From Mesorhizobium sp. (GTDB lineage: Bacteria > Pseudomonadota > Alphaproteobacteria > Rhizobiales > Rhizobiaceae): a DNA stretch of 39,984 nt. The stretch is taken from positions 8,372-48,355 of the forward strand of contig NZ_SUEG01000013.1 of NCBI RefSeq assembly GCF_005063415.1, in the 5' to 3' direction. Under the pieces are notes generated by a model, which worked only from the letters and a program-made list of their open reading frames with translations, ran no database searches and was not told the DNA's origin. Shown here in pieces: positions 17,306-27,270 of this stretch; the first letter of the stretch is position 1; each line of letters starts with the position of its first letter. The translations under genes and the position numbers were made by a program.

Positions 17306-18766
17306 TTAGATCTGCCTGGAGGACTTGTAGACGTTGACGCCGAGTTCGCGAATCTTCTTGCGCAGCGTGTTGCGGTTGAGCCCCAGCAGTTCGGCAGCCT
17401 TGATCTGGTTACCGCGCGTTGCGGTCATCGAGGCGAGGACCAGCGGATATTCGACCTCGGAGAGGATTCGCTGATAGAGCCCGGCCGGCGGCAAGTCGCC
17501 GGCAAACGAGGCAAAATAGCGTTGCAGGAAATGCTCCACCGCCTGGCCGATGGAAAGGTCATCGGGAATGAGGTTGCCGCCACCTGGAACGACAGGTCTT
17601 TCGCCTGTCTTCAACTCCGCCTCGATGATCTCGGCGGAAATCTCGTCCTGCGAATACAGCGCAGCCAGCCTGCGGATGAGGTTTTCGAGTTCGCGCACGT
17701 TACCCGGCCATGGGTAGCGCTTCATCAGCTCGATGCCGCCGGTGGAAATGCGCTTGGTCTGCAGGCCTTCACTGGCGCCGAGCTTGAAGAAGTGCCGGAC
17801 GAGGTCCGGAATGTCCTCCGATCGCTCGCGCAGCGCCGGCAGCCTGAGCGGCACAACGTTCAGGCGATAGAACAGATCCTCGCGGAAAAGCCCCTGATTG
17901 ATCAGCGTGCGCAGGTCCTTGTTGGTGGCAGCGACGATGCGCACGTCGGTCTTGATCGGCGTGCGGCCGCCGACCGTGGTGTATTCGCCCTGCTGCAACA
18001 CACGCAACAGCCGCGTCTGCGCTTCCATCGGCATGTCACCGATCTCGTCGAGGAAGAGCGTGCCGCCTTCGGCCTGCTCGAAACGGCCGGTGGAGCGGTT
18101 CTGCGCGCCGGTAAAGGCGCCCTTCTCGTGCCCGAACAACTCCGATTCGATCAAGTCGCGCGGGATCGCTGCCATGTTGATGGCGACGAAAGGACCGCCT
18201 CGGCGGCGGCCATATTCATGCAGCGCGCGCGCCACCAGTTCCTTACCGGTACCCGACTCTCCGCTGATCATGACCGTCAGGTCGGTCTGCATCATGCGCG
18301 CCAGCATGCGGTAGATGTCCTGCATGGCCGCCGAGCGGCCGACCAGCGGCATCGTTTCCGGCGGCTCGTCGGCCCGCGTATCGATCTTCGGCCGCCGCGG
18401 CTCGGAAAGTGCGCGGTTGACGATGCTGAGCAGCTCGGTCAGGTCGAACGGTTTCGGCAGATACTCATAGGCCCCGGTTTCGGAGGCACGAATTGCTGTC
18501 ATGAACGTGTTCTGGGCACTCATGACGATGACCGGCAGTTCCGGTCGTGCCTTCTTGATGCGCGGCAGCATGTCGAAGGCGTTCTCGTCAGGCATGACAA
18601 CGTCGGTGATAACCAGATCGCCCTCGCCCGCCGCAACCCAGCGCCACAGCGTCGAAGCGTTGGAGGTGACACGCACGTCGTGGCCGACGCGCGAAAGCGC
18701 TTGGTTGAGGACAGTGCGGATGGCCGCATCGTCGTCGGCGACGAGAATATTGCCGCGAACGGTCAT
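17306..18766 (-). CDS. ntrC: Nitrogen regulation response regulator NtrC
   Basis: This sigma-54-dependent activator is phosphorylated by NtrB under nitrogen limitation and turns on glnA, glnK-amtB and related genes. The 486-residue protein has a receiver domain (acidic DDD at 11-13, phospho-Asp55 in ITDVVMPD, conserved Lys in LPKPFD), an AAA+ domain with [18 protein letters not shown], an intact GAFTGA loop ([11 protein letters not shown]) and a Fis-type HTH near the end ([20 protein letters not shown]). Its start overlaps the ntrB stop as ATGA, so the pair is coupled. Confidence 0.96.
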   Translation of the reverse strand: MTVRGNILVADDDAAIRTVLNQALSRVGHDVRVTSNASTLWRWVAAGEGDLVITDVVMPDENAFDMLPRIKKARPELPVIVMSAQNTFMTAIRASETGAYEYLPKPFDLTELLSIVNRALSEPRRPKIDTRADEPPETMPLVGRSAAMQDIYRMLARMMQTDLTVMISGESGTGKELVARALHEYGRRRGGPFVAINMAAIPRDLIESELFGHEKGAFTGAQNRSTGRFEQAEGGTLFLDEIGDMPMEAQTRLLRVLQQGEYTTVGGRTPIKTDVRIVAATNKDLRTLINQGLFREDLFYRLNVVPLRLPALRERSEDIPDLVRHFFKLGASEGLQTKRISTGGIELMKRYPWPGNVRELENLIRRLAALYSQDEISAEIIEAELKTGERPVVPGGGNLIPDDLSIGQAVEHFLQRYFASFAGDLPPAGLYQRILSEVEYPLVLASMTATRGNQIKAAELLGLNRNTLRKKIRELGVNVYKSSRQI

Positions 18767-19905
18767 TTGCGGTCTCCTTCACCGTCGTCGTCGGTGCCAA
18801 ACTGGGTTTCTTTCCACGCCGGCATCAGGATGCGGAAGGTGGTCCCGCGCGGCGTCGATTCGCATTCAATGATGCCGCCATGCTCGCCGACGATTTTTGC
18901 GACCAGCGCCAGACCGAGACCGGAGCCGTTCGGCTTGGTGGTGATGAAGGGATCGAACAGGATCGGCAGGATATCCTCGGAGACACCGGAACCGTTGTCG
19001 CGTACGCAGAATTCCAATGGCAGCGACACGCGATCCTGAGTCCCGGGTACAGAAACGCGAATGCCCGGGCGGAAGGCGGTCGATAGCATGATCTCGCCCT
19101 GTGGATCGCTGCCGATCGCCTCGGCGGCATTTTTTACCAGATTGAGGAACACCTGGATGAGCTGGTCGCGATTGGCAAAAACCGGAGGCAATGATGGATC
19201 ATAATCCTCCAATATCTTGATCCGCTTGGCAAAACCGTTCTTGGCGATTGCTTTGACATGGTCGAGCACGACATGGATGTTGACAGGGTAGCGGTCGATC
19301 GGCCGCTCGTCCGAAAACACCTCCATGCGGTCGACCAGCGAGACAATGCGGTCGGTCTCGTCGGTGATCAGCCTGGTCAGTGCGCGATCCTCGTCGGACG
19401 CCGACAGCTCAAGCAGCTGCGCGGCACCACGAATGCCGGACAGCGGGTTCTTGATCTCATGGGCAAGCATCGCGGCGAGGCCGGTGACCGAGCGCGCCGC
19501 GCCGCGATGCGTCATCTGCCGGTCGATCTTGTCGGCCATTGAGCGTTCCTGGAACATCACCACGACGGAGCCTGGAAATTCCGTTACCGGCGCGACGTAG
19601 AGGTCGACTACCTTCTCGATGCCGAGACGCGGCGACGAGACGTCCACCCGGTATTCGTTGACTGGCGCCCGGCGCTCGCGCACCTGGTCGACAAGCGTCA
19701 GCAGCGGGCTGCCGAAAGGAATGAGCTTGTGCAGCGTGTTGCGGGCGAGCATCGTGGCACTCGAACGGAAAAAATCCTCGGCATCCGCATTGGCGAAGAT
19801 GATGAAGCCTTGCGGATCGACCATGATCACCGGCCGACGAATGGTGTTGAGCACAATATGCGCGGCGTCCGCCATATCCGTGCTCTGTGTGACGGTGGCG
19901 TTCAT
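18763..19905 (-). CDS. ntrB: Nitrogen regulation sensor kinase NtrB
   Basis: This cytoplasmic histidine kinase/phosphatase is controlled by PII proteins. The 380-residue protein has a PAS domain at the N-terminus ([20 protein letters not shown]), the H-box [20 protein letters not shown], an N-box ([10 protein letters not shown]), G1 (DNGSGV) and G2 ([13 protein letters not shown]). It has no transmembrane helix, as expected for NtrB. I chose ATG 19905 because it forms a four-base ATGA overlap with dusB and gives the usual length; the open frame upstream is antisense noise from dusB. Confidence 0.96.
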   Translation of the reverse strand: MNATVTQSTDMADAAHIVLNTIRRPVIMVDPQGFIIFANADAEDFFRSSATMLARNTLHKLIPFGSPLLTLVDQVRERRAPVNEYRVDVSSPRLGIEKVVDLYVAPVTEFPGSVVVMFQERSMADKIDRQMTHRGAARSVTGLAAMLAHEIKNPLSGIRGAAQLLELSASDEDRALTRLITDETDRIVSLVDRMEVFSDERPIDRYPVNIHVVLDHVKAIAKNGFAKRIKILEDYDPSLPPVFANRDQLIQVFLNLVKNAAEAIGSDPQGEIMLSTAFRPGIRVSVPGTQDRVSLPLEFCVRDNGSGVSEDILPILFDPFITTKPNGSGLGLALVAKIVGEHGGIIECESTPRGTTFRILMPAWKETQFGTDDDGEGDRK

Positions 19906-20927
19906 GCCGCACTCCGCAGGTTCGCCACTTCGGGAGCGCTTGAGAACATGTCGCGCAGCAAGGCAGTGACACGCCCAGGCTCGAAGGACGTGAGTACGGC
20001 CTTGCGCCGGTCGTCGCTTGTGGCGGCGTGGCGGTCGAGATACCAGCCGAGATGCTTGCGCGCCTGGCGCAATCCGCTTTCCACGCCATAGAGCGTCAGC
20101 ATGTCTTCGTAATGGGCAATGACGTAGTCGCTCAGCGCTTGCGGGCTGTCCGGCATGCCGGATACCGGCTCTGCCCGCGCGGCCGCTACAATGCTGCCGG
20201 CAGTCCACGGCGCGCCATAGTGCGCACGGCCGATCATCACCGCGTCGGCGCCAGACTGGTCGAGGATCGACGCTGCCTCTGCCGGCGAGCCGACATCGCC
20301 ATTGGCAACGACCGGGATCGAGACGGCCTGCTTGACGCGTGCGATGGCACGCCAGTCGGCCTTACCCTGATAGAACTGGCAACGTGTGCGGCCGTGCACC
20401 GTAACCATCTTGACGCCGGCCTGCTCGGCGCGTCGGGCCAGCATCGGGGCGTTGAGCGCACCTTCGTCCCAGCCGAGCCGCATTTTGACCGTGACCGGCA
20501 CCTCGACCGCGCCGACTACCGCTTCGATCAGCGACAGCGCGTGGTCGAGGTCTCGCATCAGTGCCGAACCGGCATAGCCGCCCGTCACCTTCTTGGCCGG
20601 ACAGCCCATGTTGATGTCGATGATGTCAGCACCCTCGCCGGCCACGATTCGCGCGCCCTCGGCCATGTGCACCGCCTCGCGGCCGGCAAGCTGGACCATG
20701 TGGACAGGCAGCCCGGAATGACGGATCCGCAGGCCCGAGCCAGCCCTGCCCTTTGCAAGCTCACCGCTCGCCACCATTTCCGATACAACCAGCCCGGCGC
20801 CATGGGCATGGGCGCGCTGCCGGAACGGCTCGTCGGTGATGCCCGACATCGGCGCGAGAAACACGCGATTGCGGATTCTCACGCCACCCACATCCAGCGG
20901 CGAAGCCAATTTGGTCACATCAGGCAT
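19902..20927 (-). CDS. dusB: tRNA-dihydrouridine synthase B (NifR3 type)
   Basis: DusB reduces specific uridines in tRNA D-loops to dihydrouridine using FMN and NADPH. The 341-residue TIM-barrel protein has [16 protein letters not shown] near the start, the catalytic Cys motif [25 protein letters not shown], the VHGRTR segment and the FMN-phosphate site ANGDVGS and [11 protein letters not shown]. The frame is open upstream to 21089, but [13 protein letters not shown] at 20927 fits the family. It is the first gene of the nifR3-ntrBC operon known from rhizobia and Rhodobacter, where nitrogen control overlaps this gene. Confidence 0.95.
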   Translation of the reverse strand: MPDVTKLASPLDVGGVRIRNRVFLAPMSGITDEPFRQRAHAHGAGLVVSEMVASGELAKGRAGSGLRIRHSGLPVHMVQLAGREAVHMAEGARIVAGEGADIIDINMGCPAKKVTGGYAGSALMRDLDHALSLIEAVVGAVEVPVTVKMRLGWDEGALNAPMLARRAEQAGVKMVTVHGRTRCQFYQGKADWRAIARVKQAVSIPVVANGDVGSPAEAASILDQSGADAVMIGRAHYGAPWTAGSIVAAARAEPVSGMPDSPQALSDYVIAHYEDMLTLYGVESGLRQARKHLGWYLDRHAATSDDRRKAVLTSFEPGRVTALLRDMFSSAPEVANLRSAA

Positions 20928-21062
20928 GCACAAAAACCAAGCACCTTCGATTGCTGCACATTCTCTAGCCAGAACGACGGCAATGTGCAACGCGCAATGT
21001 CGTGACATTAAGGCGCATTTGGGAAAAAAGGATCGCCGGACCGCATCAATCCTGGGTCTTCT

Positions 21063-21094
21063 GAAAGCGATACCACTTTTCTGGATCATGCGCT
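21063..21094. repeat. Short dispersed intergenic repeat, copy 2
   Basis: In the dusB-ispDF divergent gap, GAAAGCGATACCACTTTTC followed by TGGATCATGCG resembles the element at 9863-9896, sharing the CCACTTT..GGATCATG core. It lies only 12 bases before the ispDF start, so it may form part of that gene's 5' untranslated region. Confidence 0.5.
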
Positions 21095-21106
21095 AAGCGT
21101 CTCGGC

Positions 21107-22327
21107 ATGAGAGATGTGAGCGAAAAGCATGCTGCCGACGACAAGGTCGCCGTGGTCATCGTTGCTGCCGGCCGCGGCGCGCGCGCCGGACAGGCCAATG
21201 GGCCGAAGCAATATCAGCAGATTGGCGGCGGCGCCGTTATTGCACGTACACTCGACGCCTTTCTGACGCATCCGAAGATTGGACCTGTCGTGGTTGCTAT
21301 CCATGCCGATGACGGCGCGCTTTTCCGTCGCGCCGCCGGCGCAAATGCCGACCGTGTCGTCGCTGTGACCGGTGGTACGTCACGGCAGGAGTCCGTTCGC
21401 CTTGGACTGCTGGCGTTGAGAAGCCATGCGCCGGCCCGGGTCCTGATCCATGATGCGGCTCGGCCGTTTGTCGATGCGGAACTGATAGACCGCACGATCG
21501 CCGCCATTGGCGAGCGCCAGGGAGCACTGCCTGCCCTGCCCGTTGCCGATACGCTCAAGCGCGAAACGGCCGTAGGCATGATCGGCGAAACCGTGTCCAG
21601 GGCCGGGCTCTATGCCGCACAGACACCGCAGGGCTTTCCGTTCTGGCCGATCCTGGCTGCCCACGAAAAGGCTCATCATCTGGGCAAGGCGGATTTCACC
21701 GACGATGCGGCAATCGCCGAATGGGCGCACATTCCGGTGAAGATCGTTCCCGGCTCGCCGGACAATGTCAAACTGACCTGGGCACGGGATATTGCAATGG
21801 CGGATCAGCGGCTTTCCAGCGCCCCACGTTTTCCGGACATCCGAACCGGCAATGGCTACGACGTCCACGCCTTCGAGCCCGGCGACCATGTCACCCTGTG
21901 CGGCGTCGCTATCCCACACGGCAAGAAATTGTCCGGCCATTCGGATGCCGATGTCGGTCTCCACGCCTTGACCGACGCCCTGCTCGCCACCTGCGGCGCC
22001 GGTGACATCGGCACGCATTTCCCGCCATCCGACCCGCAATGGAAAGGGGCCGCTTCACGCATCTTCGTCGAACACGCGGCCAAGCTGGTGCGCGAGCGCG
22101 GCGGCCGCATTGCCAACGCCGATATCACGCTGATCTGCGAGGCGCCGCGCGTCGGCCCTCATCGCGAGGCCATGACCGAAGCGCTTTCCGCAATGCTGCG
22201 AATTTCGCGCGACCGCATCTCTATCAAGGCGACAACCAATGAGAAGCTCGGCTTCGTCGGCCGTGAGGAAGGCATAGCGGCCATCGCGACCGCCAGCGTT
22301 GTATTTCCGGGGGATGTCCCTGAATGA
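21107..22327 (+). CDS. ispDF: Bifunctional MEP cytidylyltransferase / MECDP synthase
   Basis: This enzyme catalyses two non-consecutive steps of the MEP isoprenoid pathway. The N-terminal IspD domain (about residues 12-238) has the CTP-binding [17 protein letters not shown] and later HDAARPFV. The C-terminal IspF domain (about 245-406) has the zinc ligands in GNGYDVHAF, the [17 protein letters not shown] segment and [12 protein letters not shown]. At 406 residues it has the length of known alphaproteobacterial IspDF fusions. The stop overlaps the next gene's start (ATGA), so pncC is translationally coupled. Confidence 0.96.
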   Translation: MRDVSEKHAADDKVAVVIVAAGRGARAGQANGPKQYQQIGGGAVIARTLDAFLTHPKIGPVVVAIHADDGALFRRAAGANADRVVAVTGGTSRQESVRLGLLALRSHAPARVLIHDAARPFVDAELIDRTIAAIGERQGALPALPVADTLKRETAVGMIGETVSRAGLYAAQTPQGFPFWPILAAHEKAHHLGKADFTDDAAIAEWAHIPVKIVPGSPDNVKLTWARDIAMADQRLSSAPRFPDIRTGNGYDVHAFEPGDHVTLCGVAIPHGKKLSGHSDADVGLHALTDALLATCGAGDIGTHFPPSDPQWKGAASRIFVEHAAKLVRERGGRIANADITLICEAPRVGPHREAMTEALSAMLRISRDRISIKATTNEKLGFVGREEGIAAIATASVVFPGDVPE

Positions 22328-22833
22328 GCAATAGCGATCTCGCAGATGCCCTGCTTCAAGCCTGCCAGCAGCGCGGCATCATGCTGGTGACGGCCGAGAG
22401 CTGCACCGGCGGCATGATCATCGCCGCGCTGACCGACATTGCCGGCTCTTCCGCGGTGGTCGATCGCGGCTTTATCACCTATTCCAACAAGGCCAAGACC
22501 GAGATGCTCGGCGTCTCGACCGCTACGCTCGAGGCGCACGGCGCGGTCTCGCGCGAGATTGCGGCGGAGATGGCGGCCGGGGCCTTGGCCCATTCGCCGG
22601 CCGGGCTCGCCCTGGCGGTGACCGGCATCGCCGGACCGGGCGGCGGCTCGGCGGAAAAACCTGTCGGCCTGGTCTGGTTCGGCGTTGCCGTGGCTGGCCG
22701 GCCGGTAGTCAGCGAATGCCAGCTGTTCGCCAACAAGGGCCGGGATTTCATCCGCAGGGAGACGGTCCGGCATGCGCTTGAGCTGGGTCTACGCGCGCTC
22801 GCTGCGGATCAGGCTGCCGATGGCGCGCCGTAG
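22324..22833 (+). CDS. pncC: Nicotinamide-nucleotide amidase (CinA C-terminal type)
   Basis: This 169-residue stand-alone CinA C-terminal domain has [21 protein letters not shown] near the N-terminus, [25 protein letters not shown], and [21 protein letters not shown]. PncC deamidates NMN to NaMN, salvaging pyridine nucleotides. The N-terminal MoCF-like domain of full-length CinA is absent, which is usual in alphaproteobacteria. It is coupled to ispDF. Its last 25 bases overlap the 3' end of the convergent COQ10-like gene. Confidence 0.92.
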   Translation: MSNSDLADALLQACQQRGIMLVTAESCTGGMIIAALTDIAGSSAVVDRGFITYSNKAKTEMLGVSTATLEAHGAVSREIAAEMAAGALAHSPAGLALAVTGIAGPGGGSAEKPVGLVWFGVAVAGRPVVSECQLFANKGRDFIRRETVRHALELGLRALAADQAADGAP

Positions 22834-23270
22834 ATGATTTCGGCCCGTTTCTCGAACGCCTCGGAGAACATGCGGAAGGCGCGGTCGAACATGGTTCCCA
22901 TGACCGCACCCAAAATGCGGCTCTTGAACTCATAGTCGATAAAGAAGCAGACGTTGCAACCGCGGCCGTCCCCCGGGTCGAAGCGCCAGACATTGCTCAG
23001 ATATTTGAACGGGCCGTCGATGTATTTGACGTCGATGGCGTTCTCGTCAGGCTTCAGCAGCACCTGCGTGGTGAAAGTCTCGCGGATCGCCTTGTAGCCA
23101 ATGCTCATGTCGGCGATGAGCAGCGTGCGTCCGTTGCGTTCCTTGCGCGAGCGAACCGTCAGTGCCTCGCAAAGCGGCAGGAATTGCGGATAGGATTCGA
23201 CATCGGCGACCAGAGCGAACATCTGTTCAGGCGTATGCGCGACGCGGCGATGGGCTTCGAATTGTGGCAT
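22809..23270 (-). CDS. COQ10/RatA-like START-domain protein
   Basis: This 153-residue protein has the polyketide-cyclase/START fold pattern: RRVAHTPEQMFALVADVESYPQFLPLCEAL at the N-terminus (split: RRVAHTPEQMFALVADVE, SYPQFLP), GPFKYLSNVWRF in the middle and a C-terminal helix. Relatives are mitochondrial COQ10, which binds ubiquinone and aids respiration, and E. coli RatA, reported as an inhibitor of ribosome assembly. In alphaproteobacteria, with lipA immediately upstream (12-base gap), a ubiquinone-chaperone role fits better than a toxin role; this is inference. Its 3' end overlaps pncC by 25 bases. Confidence 0.85.
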   Translation of the reverse strand: MPQFEAHRRVAHTPEQMFALVADVESYPQFLPLCEALTVRSRKERNGRTLLIADMSIGYKAIRETFTTQVLLKPDENAIDVKYIDGPFKYLSNVWRFDPGDGRGCNVCFFIDYEFKSRILGAVMGTMFDRAFRMFSEAFEKRAEIIYGAPSAA

Positions 23271-23282
23271 GAAACCAGTTTG

Positions 23283-24248
23283 TTAGGCGGATTTCCTGAG
23301 AAACGCTTCGCGCGCCGCGCGTAGTCTGGCGAAATCGTCGCCGGCATGGTGCGACGAGCGCGTCAGTGGGCTCGACGCCACCAGCAGGAAGCCCTTGGTC
23401 TTGCCGATCGTCTCGAAGGACTTGAATTCCTCCGGCGTGACGAAGCGTATCACCGGATGGTGCTTCTTCGACGGCTGCAGGTACTGGCCGATGGTCATGA
23501 AGTCGACATTGGCCGAACGCAAATCGTCCATCAGCTGCAGGATCTCGTTCCGCTCCTCGCCAAGGCCAACCATGATGCCGGACTTGGTGAAGATCGAGGG
23601 GTCAAGCTCTTTGACCCGCTGCAACAGCCTGATGGAGTGGAAATAGCGCGCACCCGGCCGAACCGTCAGATAGTTCGACGGCACGGTCTCCAGATTGTGG
23701 TTGAAAACGTCGGGCTTGGCCGCCACCACAATCTCCAGCGCGCCTTCCTTGCGCAGGAAGTCGGGCGTCAGGATTTCGATCGTCGTCAGAGGCGTTGCCG
23801 CCCTGATCGCACGGATGACCTCGGCAAAGTGCTGAGCTCCGCCATCGGCGAGATCGTCACGGTCGACTGAGGTGATGACGACATGGCTTAGGCCCATTTG
23901 CTTGACGGCGTGTGCGACGCGCGCCGGCTCATCGGGATCGAGTGCGGTCGGGATGCCGGTGGCGACATTGCAGAAGGCGCAGGCCCGTGTGCAGATCTCA
24001 CCCATAATCATGAAGGTGGCGTGCTTCTTTTCCCAGCACTCGCCGATATTGGGGCAGCCCGCCTCTTCGCAAACCGTTACCAGTTTGTGAGACTTAACGA
24101 TTTCGCGCGTCTCGGCATAGCCTTTAGACATCGGCGCCTTGACGCGGATCCAGTCAGGCTTGCGCAGAACCTCCTGATCCGGCTTGTGCGCCTTTTCGGG
24201 ATGCCGCAGGCGCGGCGCATTGGCAATCGTGTCGAGGACGGTGACCAT
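23283..24248 (-). CDS. lipA: Lipoyl synthase
   Basis: This radical-SAM enzyme inserts two sulfurs into octanoyl groups on lipoyl domains. The 321-residue protein has the auxiliary-cluster motif at Cys60, Cys65 and Cys71 ([12 protein letters not shown]), the radical-SAM CxxxCxxC at Cys86, Cys90 and Cys93 (CTRACAFC), and the C-terminal RSSHHAGD serine ligand region. It serves the PDH complex encoded just upstream (27271-31137), whose E1-beta and E2 both carry lipoyl domains. It is separated from the PDH operon by the glsB-like gene and its terminator, so it probably has its own promoter. Confidence 0.96.
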   Translation of the reverse strand: MVTVLDTIANAPRLRHPEKAHKPDQEVLRKPDWIRVKAPMSKGYAETREIVKSHKLVTVCEEAGCPNIGECWEKKHATFMIMGEICTRACAFCNVATGIPTALDPDEPARVAHAVKQMGLSHVVITSVDRDDLADGGAQHFAEVIRAIRAATPLTTIEILTPDFLRKEGALEIVVAAKPDVFNHNLETVPSNYLTVRPGARYFHSIRLLQRVKELDPSIFTKSGIMVGLGEERNEILQLMDDLRSANVDFMTIGQYLQPSKKHHPVIRFVTPEEFKSFETIGKTKGFLLVASSPLTRSSHHAGDDFARLRAAREAFLRKSA

Positions 24249-24324
24249 GTGAAACCCGGCTCATTGGCAAGCGCCTGTCCGGCGCTCGCTCTACCCACGT
24301 CATCTAGGACTTTTCGGCGAAAAG

Positions 24325-24362
24325 AAAAAGGCCGCGATCACGCATGCCGCGGTGGCCTTTTT
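24325..24362 (-). terminator. Intrinsic terminator after the GlsB-like gene
   Basis: AAAAAGGCC (24325-24333) and GGCCTTTTT (24354-24362) form a hairpin with A and T runs on the two sides. On the minus strand it ends in a run of T, placed 24 bases after the GlsB-like stop and before lipA. The symmetric A/T flanks make it potentially bidirectional. Confidence 0.8.
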
Positions 24363-24385
24363 CGCATAGCAAGTGCCGGCAGAGG

Positions 24386-24643
24386 TTAGCGGCGCACCAG
24401 TCGTCCAACCGCAATCAGAATGCAGGCGCCGATGAAGCCGGTGATCAGATAGGCGATCCAGCCGACACCGAAGATGCCGATGTTCAGGGCCTGCAAGATG
24501 GCGTTCAACACGATTGCGCCGACAATGCCGAGAATGATGTTCATGAGGATGCCGGTATTGCTCTTCATGACCATCTCGGCGAGCCACCCCGCCAGGCCAC
24601 CGATGATGATGGCTGCTACCCAGCCCACGCCGTTCATTTCCAT
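24386..24643 (-). CDS. GlsB/YeaQ/YmgE family small membrane protein
   Basis: This 85-residue inner-membrane protein has three hydrophobic segments (about 5-25, 32-52, 60-80). The family glycine pattern is WVAAIIIGGLAGWLAEMVM and ILMNIILGIVGAIVLN. Members are called transglycosylase-associated or stress-response proteins, but their biochemical role is unknown. The frame is open to 24733, but a strong AAGGAGAGGG lies just before the ATG at 24643, which decides the start. A terminator follows, so it is a monocistronic insert between lpdA and lipA. Confidence 0.88.
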   Translation of the reverse strand: MEMNGVGWVAAIIIGGLAGWLAEMVMKSNTGILMNIILGIVGAIVLNAILQALNIGIFGVGWIAYLITGFIGACILIAVGRLVRR

Positions 24644-24741
24644 ATGCCCTCTCCTTGTATGATGGATGATGCGTGCGAAACGAATTGCTCTGCCGTCGAG
24701 TTCCTTTGTGTCTTCCGTGTGAGACTCGCCCAACTAATTTA

Positions 24742-26187
24742 TCATGCATTCAGCGCGCGACCATAGGCGTCGAGTACACTCTCCTTCATCATCTCCGACA
24801 GCGTCGGGTGCGGGAAGATCGTGTGCATCAGCTCTTCCTCGGTGGTCTCCAGGTTCATCGCCACGACGAAGCCCTGGATCAGTTCGGTTACTTCTGCGCC
24901 GACCATATGGGCACCCAGCAACTGGCCGGTCTTCTTGTCGAAAATGGTCTTGACGAAGCCTTGGTCCTCGCCGAGCGCAATCGCCTTGCCGTTTGCGGCG
25001 AACTGGAAGCGGCCGACGCGGATGTCCTTGCCGTCGGCTTTCGCTTTGGCTTCCGTCAGTCCGACCGAGGCGACTTGCGGATTGCAATAGGTGCAGCCCG
25101 GGATCTTCAGCTTGTCGGTGGCATGCACGCCGGGGAAATTGGCGATCTTTTCCACGCACACCACGCCCTCGTGCTCGGCCTTGTGGGCGAGCATCGGCGG
25201 TCCGGCGACGTCACCGATGGCATAGATGCCGGGCACGTTGGTCTTGCCGTAGCCGTCGACGGCGACGCAACCGCGTTCCGTCTTCACGCCAAGCGCCTCG
25301 AGGCCGAGGTTTTCGATGTTACCCTGTACGCCGACGGCCGAGATCATACGATCGGCGGTGATCTTCTCGACCTTGCCGTCCTTCATCTCGACATGCGCGG
25401 TGACCGAGTTAGTGCCCTTCTCGACCTTGGTCACCTTGGCTTCTAGGATGATCTTCATGCCCTGCTTCTCGAACTGCTTCTGCGCAAACTTCGACACTTC
25501 GGCGTCCTCGACCGGCATCACAGCCGGCAGCAGTTCGACCACCGTCACCTCGGCGCCCATGGTGCGGTAGAAGGAGGCGAACTCGATGCCGATGGCGCCC
25601 GAGCCCATCACCAGCAGCGACTTCGGCATGTCCTTTGGCACCATCGCCTCGAAATAGGTCCAGATCAGCTTGCCGTCCGGCTCGATGCCGGGCAGCGCCC
25701 GCGGCCTGGCGCCGGTCGCCAGGATGATGTGCTTGGCGGTGTAGGTGCCCTCGCCCTTGACGCCCTTTGGCGCTGGCGGCTGCGGCTCCATCGGCTTCTT
25801 CGACGATTTCGACACGACGATTTCGCCGGGTTTCGTCAGTTTGGCTTCGCCCCAGATGACGTCGACCTTGTTCTTCTTCATCAGGAAGCTGACGCCGCCG
25901 TTGAGCCGCAGCGAGACCTTTCGCGAGCGATCGACGACGGCGGCTGTGTCGACGCTGACCTTGCCGTCGATCTTCAGGCCGTAGTCCTTCAGATGATCCG
26001 AATAGTGCATGATCTCGGCCGAGCGCAGCAGCGCTTTGGTCGGAATGCAGCCCCAGTTGAGGCAGATGCCGCCCAAGTGCTCGCGCTCGACGATCGCCGT
26101 CTTGAAGCCGAGTTGGGCGGAGCGCACGGCAGTGACATAGCCGCCGGGGCCGGAGCCGATGATGATGACGTCGTAGTTCTCAGCCAC
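24742..26187 (-). CDS. lpdA: Dihydrolipoamide dehydrogenase (PDH E3)
   Basis: This FAD enzyme re-oxidises dihydrolipoyl groups and passes electrons to NAD+. It has an N-terminal FAD site (IIIGSGPGGYVTAVRSA), the redox pair Cys42/Cys47 (GGICLNWGCIPTKALL), an NAD-binding region (LLVMGSGAIGIEFASFY), the second FAD motif AIGDVAG and the catalytic HPHPT near the end. The frame begins with a GTG at 26202, but AAGGAG ends 7 bases before a second GTG at 26187, giving 481 residues and the usual start (VAENYDVI). It is the last gene of the PDH operon, 11 bases after the SGNH hydrolase. Confidence 0.96.
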   Translation of the reverse strand: MAENYDVIIIGSGPGGYVTAVRSAQLGFKTAIVEREHLGGICLNWGCIPTKALLRSAEIMHYSDHLKDYGLKIDGKVSVDTAAVVDRSRKVSLRLNGGVSFLMKKNKVDVIWGEAKLTKPGEIVVSKSSKKPMEPQPPAPKGVKGEGTYTAKHIILATGARPRALPGIEPDGKLIWTYFEAMVPKDMPKSLLVMGSGAIGIEFASFYRTMGAEVTVVELLPAVMPVEDAEVSKFAQKQFEKQGMKIILEAKVTKVEKGTNSVTAHVEMKDGKVEKITADRMISAVGVQGNIENLGLEALGVKTERGCVAVDGYGKTNVPGIYAIGDVAGPPMLAHKAEHEGVVCVEKIANFPGVHATDKLKIPGCTYCNPQVASVGLTEAKAKADGKDIRVGRFQFAANGKAIALGEDQGFVKTIFDKKTGQLLGAHMVGAEVTELIQGFVVAMNLETTEEELMHTIFPHPTLSEMMKESVLDAYGRALNA

Positions 26188-26198
26188 GGCTTTCTCCT

Positions 26199-26837
26199 TC
26201 ACAATTCCAGCATGAGGCGCACGGGCGGCGCCAGCGCCTGCCCGATGTTCCGCGTGTTTTCCGCGTCGAGGTGGACGCCGTCGAGCGGCGTCGTTTTGGC
26301 CACCGTGCCCGCATCGAAGAAGCCGCAGCCGGCCTCGTCGGCAAGGGCGGAATATTGCGGCGCCAGCCGCTTTGACGCGTCATCGCCGCCGGCGAACATT
26401 TCCTTGAATTCGGCGTTTTCCGTGCGGCTGACTACGGGCGGCGCGACGATCAGGATCTGCGGCGCCGGCCAACCGAACGGGTAATCGTGACCGCGCACGA
26501 TATCGATCAGGCGTTGCATGCCTTGCTTGGCCGCGACCGGATTGCCGTGAATCCACGGCTTCATATCGTTGGCGCCGAGCATGATGATGATCAAATCAAT
26601 CGGCGCATGCGTCGTCAGGATTGTTGGCAACAGCCTTGCGCCATTGCGGTCCGCCCCGGCCAAGTGATCGTCGAAGGCGGTGGTTCGGCCATTCAGGCCT
26701 TCGGCAATGATCTCGACGCCGCTGCCCAATGCCGCCTGCAGCACGCTCGGCCAGCGATCTTCCAGCGGATGCCGGCCGAGGTTTGCCGCGTCATAGCCCC
26801 AGGTAAGCGAATCGCCGTAGCAGAGGACCGTCTTCAT
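26199..26837 (-). CDS. SGNH/GDSL-family hydrolase
   Basis: This 212-residue protein has block I at the very N-terminus (CYGDSLTWGYD, Ser nucleophile), the block II glycine (EGLNGRT), block III (MLGANDMKP) and block V (DGVHLD) supplying Asp and His. There is no signal peptide, so it is probably a cytoplasmic esterase or arylesterase; the substrate is unknown. The start at 26837 overlaps the stop of the upstream membrane protein (ATGA), and lpdA follows after 11 bases. It therefore lies inside the PDH operon, though nothing links it to pyruvate metabolism. Confidence 0.88.
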   Translation of the reverse strand: MKTVLCYGDSLTWGYDAANLGRHPLEDRWPSVLQAALGSGVEIIAEGLNGRTTAFDDHLAGADRNGARLLPTILTTHAPIDLIIIMLGANDMKPWIHGNPVAAKQGMQRLIDIVRGHDYPFGWPAPQILIVAPPVVSRTENAEFKEMFAGGDDASKRLAPQYSALADEAGCGFFDAGTVAKTTPLDGVHLDAENTRNIGQALAPPVRLMLEL

Positions 26838-27253
26838 GTGGCTGCCCCGCCGAAACCTGGTTGCGAGCGCCCCAATCGCCAGCGCACGAAAAGCCACTGG
26901 ACCAGAACCGTAGCGATGCCCGGCAGGACGAGACCGGCGACGATAGGAAGATCGCTCGACCACTGGCGCTTGCCCGGCGGCTGGGAGAAAGTCCAGCCGA
27001 TCAGGGCAACTCCAATGAGCACAAAAAATGCTACCACTAAGATCGCCGTCAGTTTTGTTGCCCGTCGTGGGTCCGACATGAATTGTGCGATGAAGAATGC
27101 GAGCGTCGCGAAGATGGTGACGAGAGCCGAGATCATGAATACAAGGATGTACTCTACGTCGGCATTGGTGGCGACGGCGAGCCACTGCACCACCAATCCG
27201 CCGGCCAAACCGGAAAGGAAGAAGGCAAAAAGGCTGGTGAAGAATTTCCGCAC
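26834..27253 (-). CDS. Four-helix hypothetical membrane protein
   Basis: I do not recognise this 139-residue protein. It has four clear hydrophobic helices (FFTSLFAFFLSGLAGGLVV, YILVFMISALVTIFATLAFF, LTAILVVAFFVLIGVALIG, LPIVAGLVLPGIATVLVQW) with short charged loops and a basic C-terminal tail (RWRLGRSQ). The start is a GTG at 27253, 17 bases after the pdhC stop, with an AAGGGGAC upstream. A much longer open frame exists upstream but is antisense-shadow sequence within pdhC. Its stop overlaps the SGNH hydrolase start, so the two are coupled. Confidence 0.75.
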   Translation of the reverse strand: MRKFFTSLFAFFLSGLAGGLVVQWLAVATNADVEYILVFMISALVTIFATLAFFIAQFMSDPRRATKLTAILVVAFFVLIGVALIGWTFSQPPGKRQWSSDLPIVAGLVLPGIATVLVQWLFVRWRLGRSQPGFGGAAT

Positions 27254-27270
27254 CGCCCTGTCCCCTTCTC

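Noticed and set aside
22809..23270. RatA-type toxin of a toxin-antitoxin pair
   Set aside because: No partner antitoxin gene is adjacent (the neighbours are lipA and pncC), and START-domain proteins beside lipA fit a COQ10-like quinone role better.
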